From Bryum argenteum (lineage: Eukaryota; Streptophyta; Bryopsida; Bryales; Bryaceae): a stretch of DNA of 64,000 nucleotides. Positions within the stretch are counted from its first letter, which is position 1. Each line of letters begins with the position of its first letter. The notes under the pieces were generated by a model. That model did not search any database. It saw only the letters and a list, made by a program, of their open reading frames with translations, and had not been told where the DNA came from. Positions 56,875 to 64,000 of this stretch are shown in pieces. The position numbers and the translations under genes were made by a program. Where the stretch lies: the NCBI GenBank assembly GCA_037043015.1, contig CM073321.1, positions 35,938,101-36,002,100 on the forward strand, in the 5' to 3' direction.

Positions 56875-58787
56875 TGTGAGGCTAAGTTCCGGTTCTAGCT
56901 CACAAGTTGGGCCGTGAAGGAAGTGCAAGCAAAACAACCTTCCAAGCAATGGACAACCAAGCAACACTCTAGCAATTATTCTCAATATAAATTCTGAAGT
57001 TCAAAAATAAATTGGGCAGCGCTTCCGCGCTTGGTCCCAAATTCCCCAATTTGTTAACCTAACCTTGTAAATTCAGCACAAAATTTGGGCAGCGCTTCCG
57101 CACTACCCTTATCCGTAGTGCACACTAGCATCTAATCATTCAAATCAGCAAGGTACGCAAGGTACAACATTCCACCCAAGGCAAACTTCAAAAACAAAGG
57201 TAAACATCAACAACAAAAGCATGCAACACCATCTAAATTATCACAACCAATTTCTGGGCAAGCATTATTGCCATTTTTAATATAAGGTTCACCAATCCAA
57301 ACAAACCATCTAATAAACAAATGTGAATAAGTTTGAAGCAAGGCCCAGGGAAGATAAGAGGACTCCCTCTCTAATGTCACCGTGTGCGCCCTCCGTATTA
57401 TCCGTTATGGGACAAGGCTTAGTAAAGATGGTCGCTCGATGCTGGCTCCCCGATCGCATCAACGCTGGTCACCGTTACGACTGTTTCCCTGTTGTTCGTA
57501 ACCACCTCGTACTGGTGTCGAGCGCTGCCGACCTCGTCGCGGTTCAGCTGTTGCCGGGGATGCCTCCGCAGCTGGGCTGCTGGAGCGCCGATGTCGGTGG
57601 CGATTGCCTGCCTTCCGCCGCGAGCCCCCCGATTTCTCCCCCTCGTGCCGTCGAGGCCTGTTCCGCCTGCCCCGTTCGCGTGCTGCGGCGCTGATAGCCC
57701 CGGGCAACCACCGTCGTGATGTTGCCGAAGTCGGTTTTGATGCGGTGCCGCTTCTGTCGGTGCGGTGCTGGCCGCGCCTAAACCGGCGCTGGGCGCCTCG
57801 CCGATTCGTCGTCTCTTGTTGTCCGTTGTGATGCTGCCGAAGTCGGCTTGATGCGGCGCCGCTTCTGTCGGTGCAGTGCTGGCCGCGCCTACGCCGGCGC
57901 TGGTCGCCTCGCCGATTCGTCGTCTCTTCTTGTCCGGCGTCGGGCCACCGGTACAGGATCTCCGACCTCTGTGTCGTGGCGCAATCCCACTCCAGCGCTT
58001 TGCCGGTGTGACGTTCGCCCCGGCTTCTCCTCCGCAGGTGCTCTTGCCGTGCCGTCGATGCTGGCCAAACTGCCACCTTCCCCGAACTGGATCGGCTCCG
58101 TGCTGGTCGGTGTTGAGCGCCGTCTACGTCCACCACTCATCTCCGTTCCTCAACTCCTGAACTGCCTTGGTGTTGGGTTTCACCTTCGCCAACGTAGCTT
58201 CCTGTCCCATGCAGCTCCTCCCCCTTCTCTCCAAAATCCACACTTATCAACAAAAACAACATAAACCTTACTTCTTACACACGCTCACTTCCACCCAAAA
58301 AGACACGGCACACCAACGTAACCCAAAACCAATCTAGATCTCACGGCACACACTCCCTCCACACACACACCCCCAAAACTAGAACCCTAACTCTCCTTCT
58401 TCTCCCTAATTGGGCACTTGGATGTGGTAGAGTTTCATCCGGTTCAAACGGATGAAACTTTGTTCATCCAGCATTTCATTCGCAGGGTTTTACTAATTCC
58501 CTAGTTTGTTAACTAGGAGGATTCTTGAGCAATTATGAATAATGATAAAGTAATAAAATATAACCAAAAACATGTCATGAAACTTTGACGCAATTTAATA
58601 TTACTAATTTAGAATAGAATAAACAACCACCGGGCCATCTAGGCAGATTCCTCCAATTATCATAGAAATTCCGGAAACCGAAGGAATTAGCTTAAATGCC
58701 CCGATTGGGGATTTTGAACGTAAAAATATTAGACCAACGCTTGTAGATAGTATTTCGTACAAGCGTGAACCGTTTCGGCGGTTCACA
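56875..58787. mobile_element. LTR-b: solo LTR (1.9 kb)
   Basis: Begins TGTGAGGCTAAGTTCCGG, ends GGCGGTTCACA, with perfect 5-bp duplication GCGTG (56870-56874, 58788-58792). It matches LTR-a. GC-rich middle (57350-58130); hairpin GTTTCATCCG/CGGATGAAAC at 58432-58458. Removing it rejoins the transposase as EDER then ESHRPDKISVSR. Long open frames in the GC-rich part are compositional. Confidence 0.82.
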
Positions 58788-58792
58788 GCGTG

Positions 58793-59846
58793 AGTCTCAC
58801 AGGCCAGATAAAATCAGTGTGTCAAGACCTCGTGTCCAGACTAGATCTGCACGCAAAGAGAGCGAGTATCCTACAACTCTGGTGATAGTCGACTCTCCCA
58901 CAACCAGCGAACAAGAGAAAGCTGACCTCTGCCGTCAGCAATCTCTGCCGCAAGTAGACTGCTACCACGTCACTGCTGTAGAGGAGACCATCTGCGATCC
59001 TTCTCAATGGCACATTGCACGTCTCCCCAAGACATCCGCCAAAGCTTGTTTGGCTCAACAAGCTATTACAAATAAGAAGTGTGTTGCACGGATTGTGCAA
59101 GACTGGAAGAGCACCCCAACTCCAACCTAGACAGGTCTAATGAAGAACTACCGGAAGAATAGACAAGACACTATGCAATTCTTCTTCTGCAACGATGACA
59201 TTGAGAGGTGCGTGAAGGGCACAAAACGGCAGTGGTAATCACAGTGCCGCAGGTTCCAGAGGTTAAGCTAGGGACTAACTTGACTTCTAAAGAGATCCTC
59301 TCCTTAGAAAATGCAGGCTTTAGGCTTCCACATCGGAAGGAGATGTCACCGAGAAGACTCTTTCAGGACGAGCCATTGGAACTGGACTTATCGGCTTACC
59401 CAACGCCGGCATATCCGGATGAGTTTTCCACTCGCCGTTCAGGAAAGAATATCCGACGCTATAAGAAGGCCCCGTCAACTAAGCATTCCAATAATTGTGC
59501 ATCTGCACTTTCGTTAAACGCCAAATTGCGCAAGTTGTGCATGCTTCCAAGCCCAGCGCTGGAATGCATTGTCTTACTGGATTCAGGAAAGCCTCCAAAG
59601 GTCCAGCAGTACTACTTGACAATTTCGCAGATACCATCATGCACTTGTCCTAATTTCAAGGCGATGGCAACAAAGGGACTTGGGAAGCCAGGTCAATGGG
59701 CCAATTGTAAGCACTTATACTATTTGTTTACAGTCGTTTGTGGCTTGGACTCAGATTCGGATACGTTCATACATGCAGCTAGTTTGACCTTCAATGAAGT
59801 GAAGCGAGTCCTAGAGAGTGGCTTATTGAAGCACCTTGACTCTTAG
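58793..59846 (+). pseudogene. E1 MULE-type transposase, C-terminal part with SWIM finger
   Basis: After LTR-b: CYHVTAVEETICDPSQWHIA matches ERVTAVEETKVDERLWHIP of E2. MQFFFCNDDIERCVKG shows the correct frame at the T-run where E2 is shifted. Two or three small lesions (TAG near 59128, stops near 59236) precede the final open part 59208-59846. That part carries the SWIM finger: SCTCPNFKAM (59638-59667), then WANCKHLYYL (about 59698-59727). Ends TAG 59844. Confidence 0.75.
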
Positions 59847-60494
59847 AGATTTTTGTTTCTTCATGGAAACATATGTATTCATTACTTGGATTAATCATGA
59901 AGTAGTGAGACTAAAAGGGCCACTACAAGATATTTGACGTTCCACCTTTATTTCTATGTTCAAATGCTGCATAACCATTTTATTAAACTAGTAAATATCT
60001 AAGTTTTGTCAAAATTGTAAGCCTAAATTTACGAAAGAGTAAGACTATATTTACTGAGACAATAAGTCTTATTTGCATAATTTCAAAATTGTCATTTTAC
60101 TGCAACAATAAGTGTGATTATATTGAATCCGTAAGTTTTCACAACTTTGAAATAGTATTGTGTTCAAGATTCTAGAATTTTGTGAGATGGTATGTTTCTT
60201 CCCAGTCACATCTGAGATGGTATGTGTCTTTCCGATTACAACTGTATAGCTACATTTAAGGCCGTGCAAGGAGATTCATTTTTCTTACTTATTATAAATT
60301 ACAGTACACATCAATCCCCAATTACCGTTGACAAAGTATCCATAGGACCAATCTCCACAAATATCCACAAAAACATTCCACAGTCATAGGTCCCAATTTA
60401 ATCTTTATTTAGAAAAAAATATCCAATACTCTAATTAGTTTGAAAGAAACTATAAACTTACTGCTCAGAATCCATTGTTTATCAAAATAATCCA
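59847..60494. other. E1 right subterminal non-coding region
   Basis: AT-rich, no gene. It includes the transposase 3' UTR and a short repeat of GAGATGGTATGT (60183, 60212). Similar in position and composition to 17314-17710 of E2. Confidence 0.4.
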
Positions 60495-60552
60495 AAACTT
60501 ACGGCTCACCGCTCTTCGCTCACCGCTCACCGCTCGCAAAATAGCCTCGTCC
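60495..60552. repeat. E1 right terminal inverted repeat
   Basis: ACGGCTCACCGCTCTTCGC then TCACCGCTCACCGCTCGC, ending AAAATAGCCTCGTCC. The reverse complement pairs with 2450-2501 and shares the GGACG terminus of E2. Confidence 0.78.
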
Positions 60553-61190
60553 CCTACGATTCTCAAGCGTGCAATTGGCGAGGAGAGCGAGTAGCCATGG
60601 AGTAAGTACCGCGGATAGAGTATTGACGTCTTGGGTAGATTTTGCCCAAGGCTCGAGGAAAATGGCGTATCTGGTGTGGTTGCAAATACTCTTCACAGGA
60701 CTGATGTCAATGAAGAGAGTGTTATCCAACTCAAACACAACAGCTCCGTCACTATGCAGAAACACCGCAGAGGACAATGTTTTCAAAAAAAATCCTCTTT
60801 TGCGCTTTGGTAGGGTACAACAAATAGACAAAGCTGCTAACTTTAACCAAATCACAAGACTCTTGTCCGAGGATCTCGAAAGGCTTATGAAGTCCATTGA
60901 AGGGGTAGTCAGTGACGGCCTCTACAGTGGACTACTTCATCGAGCTCCATATCACAACCCTCGCAACATGGGCGGACATGGTCTCCAAGAAGTCTCTTAC
61001 TCTCGGGCGGCAGAAGACTGCTTTTGGAGGCACCTTCGCTAGAATGTCCGGCACGTAGAACCGGTCTCCAAAAGAGCACATGGGAGAATTCTTTCCCAGC
61101 GATGGCAGATGCACACACTGTTAAAGGATCCCTTTGATGTCGATGACAACATTCAACCATCAAGGCAGCGCTGTTTGCCGGAGTGCAGAC
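60553..61190 (-). pseudogene. E0 FCP1-like phosphatase gene, 5' part of domain
   Basis: The minus frame reads WLNVVIDIKGIL (nucleophile strand with Asp kept), KAVFCRPRVRDFLETM, VARVVIWSSMK, and after a shift TLFIDISPVKSI and AIFLEPWAKSTQ. Each block matches the E3 FCP1 exon (LNVVLELNGVL, VVYCRPGLTPFLNVL, IHVWSTL, IMVDSNPAACM, LFLDPWVHS) in the same order. Several stops (for example near 61150, 61110 and 60930). E1 is inserted after LANCTLENRR; the rest is at 1308-2449. Confidence 0.6.
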
Positions 61191-64000
61191 CTCGGCCGCG
61201 AGATACACTCAAATTGAGAAATCAATTCTACCTAGCAATAAAAGGAATCAAACAATAATGTTGAGGATACCTGATAAAGCGGAGACACTGCGATCTGAGC
61301 AAATCCACAATGACGGCATGCATTGCATCCATGGCATTGGGGTCGGATCGATCGGATTTTGATGCAATCTCAGGGCTCGTGGCCGCAAAATGAATCCCAC
61401 ACAGGTGAACTGAGAAAGACATTGAGGAAAATCAAATGACACTCAAATCTGAGAGGAAAGATATTGATATCAAAAATAAATTTATTTACATCAATCATGT
61501 ACAAGGGGTGTGTTTGTCAACTTCGACCAAAACACTATGCTGAAAAATAATACTACCAAAAATCTATAATACATGACGCGCCACAACAAACGTTGACAAC
61601 TCCAGAAATATCATAACGAGTAAGGGTTGTCCAACTTCTCCAGGAGAAAATAGACAATTAAGGGAAGTTTAAGCAAGGAAATCGGGAGCGTTCACTGCGA
61701 GAGAAGCAATATCATGAGAGTTGAAATGACGACAAGTTATACAGTCGTGGGGAGGGTGAAAGTACTTACCTTATCGTGCAGCTCGTGCGGTTGATTTGCG
61801 TTGGTCGGGCTTGATGAATATTCGAACAACTCCTGGTCATCACCATCGACCTGAGTCCTCGCCGAAGTGCTTGCGAACTCTTGCTTGTTGGACGCCGGAG
61901 TTGCAGCGGTATCAGGAATGACCTCCGCGCTCGCCACTTCAGCACCTTGAGCTCCCACGGTGTCCTCTTCTTTGATTCTTGGCTCTGCATTATCCCCGGG
62001 TTGGGGATAATTCGCCAACTAGACGTACTGAGAGAGTTCTAGACCGGTATTAGGAGGATGAGCAGACTCAACCAGTGGAGGAGCTTGTGTCACGATCGAT
62101 GTATTAGGATCCATGGCGAGTTGGTCGGAAGCAAGGGACACCTCAAAGGGAGTGTCTGGATTATCCCGAGGCCGGGGATTATCTCCAGCCGTATTAGGAT
62201 TATTGCCAATTGCCTGAGAATCAGCCCCGCATGGATCTGACGCCTCTCCGGATCCATCATTACCACCGAGGACATCGTGGTTTGCTCAGGTTCCCTCTCG
62301 GCCGTATTTGGCTGCTCGTGCAAGTCGGAGCCAATAGCTGCAAAAATATCCCCGGCCGGAGAGAATCACGGGCGGCCGTGCCCAACAATAGCAACATAGG
62401 CTCCACCTCGCAGCCAGGTGGAGCCCCGGTGGACATCGCAGTATTATCCCCGGGGATAATCTACAAGAGGTCCGGTACTTGGGGCGTCTGAAGTTGAAGG
62501 CAGCGGTCTCACCTCCTCACCTACAACAATTGCAGCAATGTGGGCTAGCATCGGTTGGTATTTCCCGGTCCTCATCTATTCAATCAATGCATCACGTTTT
62601 GCGAGCTTCCTTGCGTCCTTCGCTTCCTATCTGGCTTTTTCTTTTGCCAGTCTGGCCTCCTAGGCCTTCTTCTTCATGTGCGCCCAGAAGTGTTCTTCAA
62701 ACTTCACACCCAGAGCACCTAGAAGAGGCACAACTCCTGCTGCATTATCCATCGGGTCACTAGAGGGGTTGCAAACAACAACAACCTTCTATCACTTCAC
62801 CGCCTTGTCGGCATACGGAGCTGGCACGTCGACCTTGGGCGCTGGACGGTCGACGACATAATATTCTGGCGTGGGATCCCTGCCGTCGTTGTCACTTAGA
62901 TCAATGTATACGTGGTCGGCCGCCACAAATGCATTCATCGGTTTTTCCCGTCTGTTTAAGCCTTTGCTTTGAGGGGTTGTGTCCATTGCAGCTGCAACTG
63001 CAGATGTGGACATGGCGCAAGATGCCCCATCCACCGGTTGACTAGAAGTTGTGATCCCAGCCGCGAGATCGAGCCGACGCTTCAATGGCCTCCGCGAATC
63101 AACAAGCGCCTAGGGGTTGCCCGATGATCCAACAACAACATCTGTAGATGATTGAACTGGCATTGTCGTCGTCGTGACAAGCGTTGCCGGAATCACAAGC
63201 ATAGGCTCCTTACTAGGGCGTTGAGCTTCTATATTAGGCTCCTGCGCGTGGCAATTGTCACTCATCGAAGTGGAGCTAAGAGGAGATGTCTCCATTGCCT
63301 CCTCATGGTGCTGTGGGCGATAGAGGCGGAGATTGCATGATCGGGGATTCTCATGTAGCCTAATCAACCGAACAATCTTCCGAGTCGTCAGAATCGTCAG
63401 AATAGGAGTCGCTAAAAGAATCACCGCTATGGTTCTCCTCCGGGGAATCTAGATGAGTATCTAGAGCCTGAGTGTGAGAAACCGTGCACTCTTAGCTTCC
63501 AAGTCCGACAGGGGCTCAGGTGCAGAAGTTGATGGTTGGCTCCCCTCGAATGAAGCCCTCGTTACGAGGCTGAGGTCAGCCTTTACATCAGACAATGAGT
63601 TCTTCTTGGGGTCGTAGGGACACTTGTGGTGTATGAAGTCCCTATAGTCAAGACGGGTCCTTTAACCCGGAGAAAGCAAGTAACCCCTATAGTAGTGCTT
63701 GTCAACCAAGCCGTAAAAATCATGTTTCAGGATTTGCATGAGCAACGATGTAACAATCAGTGGCGTTGGACTGGGTATAGTTAATTCCGGTCGGGGGATA
63801 AATGATAGACCTCGACAGTGGGTGAAAAGCAAGATATTCAACAACATGAATAGATAAAAATGAGAAAATCTAACTAGATGATATAGCCAAATATCTACAC
63901 TAGAATACAGTTAAAGTTACTAAAGCCCGAGAACTAATTATCCCCGGGCGGAGATAATGGCACTCTTTCGAGTCATGAGAGGAGTGTGGATGTTGTACTT
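61191..64000 (-). pseudogene. E0 cargo gene: methyltransferase-like end and disordered linker (runs off the window)
   Basis: Same order as in E3. The segment 63770-63400 gives FYGLVDKHYYRGYLLSPG and RDFIHHKCPYDPKK, like VYEDKDELDKYIAVRESSF after motif I of E3. Then acidic and Ser/Pro-rich sequence (63085-62792, VYIDLSDNDGRDPTPEYY), a charged helix (about 62690-62590, KAR.EAKDARKLAKRDAL), an acidic part (62018-61762, ending HELHDK before a GT donor), and the FCP1 exon at 61190. Frame shifts and stops are frequent. Domain identity rests on alignment with E3. Confidence 0.45.
61989..63958. repeat. E0 family palindromes ATTATCCCCGGGGATAAT
   Basis: Perfect 18-bp copy at 62443-62460; arms ATTATCCCC and GGGGATAAT with spacer at 61989-62011; variants at 62160-62181, 62344-62366, 63784-63803 and 63937-63958. 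At least two lie in the coding linker and encode GDN/DN-containing peptides. Confidence 0.85.

Larger units (their letters stand above)
2450..60552. mobile_element. E1: Mutator-like DNA transposon with five nested insertions
   Basis: The left end (GGGAAAAGCTATTTAG then GTGAGCGGTGAGC) and the reverse complement of the right end (GGACGAGGCTATTTTG then GAGCGGTGAGC) form a terminal inverted repeat. Flanks carry an imperfect 10-bp duplication, CCTAGGATTT at 2440-2449 and CCTACGATTC at 60553-60562. Its two genes diverge from about 22.3-23.1 kb: a ParB/methyltransferase-like gene (minus, 22316 to 3199) and a SWIM-finger transposase (plus, 23076 to 59846). Removing E2, LTR-a with its Ty3, E3 and LTR-b leaves about 12.36 kb, against 12.21 kb for E2. 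The long target duplication, G-initial termini, MULE-type DDE region and SWIM finger fit the Mutator superfamily. It is inactive: both genes carry many lesions. Confidence 0.8.

Noticed and set aside
57323-58264. Genes in the GC-rich part of LTR-b (and 24561-25439 in LTR-a)
   Set aside because: Open frames exist on both strands at once, are not conserved between LTR-a and LTR-b, and lie within a solo LTR.

Overview
The window is nuclear DNA from a plant-lineage eukaryote. GT-AG introns, a Ty3-type LTR retrotransposon, a Mutator-like transposase with a SWIM zinc finger and an SGS3-like zinc finger all point to streptophytes. The style (AT-rich, large old transposons, FCP1-like and DUF7869-like genes) suggests a non-seed plant such as a bryophyte, lycophyte or charophyte; the species is an inference I cannot settle. 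I see no host housekeeping gene, rRNA, tRNA or CRISPR array. Essentially the whole window is one Russian-doll nest of transposons.

Layers, outside to inside. (0) E0: remnant of an FCP1-phosphatase/methyltransferase-like gene (1308-2449 and 60553-64000), probably part of an E3-type element; left of it (51-626) is a piece of another LTR retroelement. (1) E1 (2450-60552): a Mutator-like element inserted in the E0 gene, with TGAGCGG-rich terminal inverted repeats. It carries, divergently, a ParB-like/methyltransferase-like gene (minus) and a SWIM-finger MULE transposase (plus). (2) Four insertions lie in E1: E2 (5548-17755, same family, in the ParB-MTase gene), solo LTR-a (24192-35526, in the transposase), E3 (35566-55822, in the transposase) and solo LTR-b (56875-58787, in the transposase). 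(3) A 9.6-kb Ty3 retrotransposon (25647-35270, minus) sits in LTR-a; its LTRs differ at 6 of 820 positions, so it is the youngest layer.

These boundaries are supported by sequence: removing each insertion with one copy of its target duplication rejoins the interrupted reading frame. Subtracting all insertions leaves E1 at about 12.4 kb, close to the 12.2 kb of intact-length E2.

E3 is the most unusual layer: about 20.3 kb, with short terminal inverted repeats starting near CGTAATTC. It encodes a DUF7869-type DDE transposase-like protein (plus) and a long multi-domain gene (minus) with ParB-like, methyltransferase-like and FCP1-like domains. A 5.3-kb very AT-rich core separates the two genes. 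Each gene is preceded by the same promoter-like sequence and a 30-bp-type minisatellite, in inverted orientation. A palindrome with arms TTTAGGTCG and CGACCTAAA is scattered through E3 introns, UTRs and even coding linker. E0 has a different scattered palindrome (ATTATCCCCGGGGATAAT), and an E1 intron a third (GTCTCGGTACCGAGAC).

Most genes are damaged. Nearly all nonsense codons are one C-to-T or G-to-A step from a sense codon, and several frame breaks fall at homopolymers, so part of the damage may be 5-methylcytosine decay and part assembly error. Two unrelated transposon superfamilies carrying the same ParB plus methyltransferase-like cargo is the best candidate for an undescribed system.
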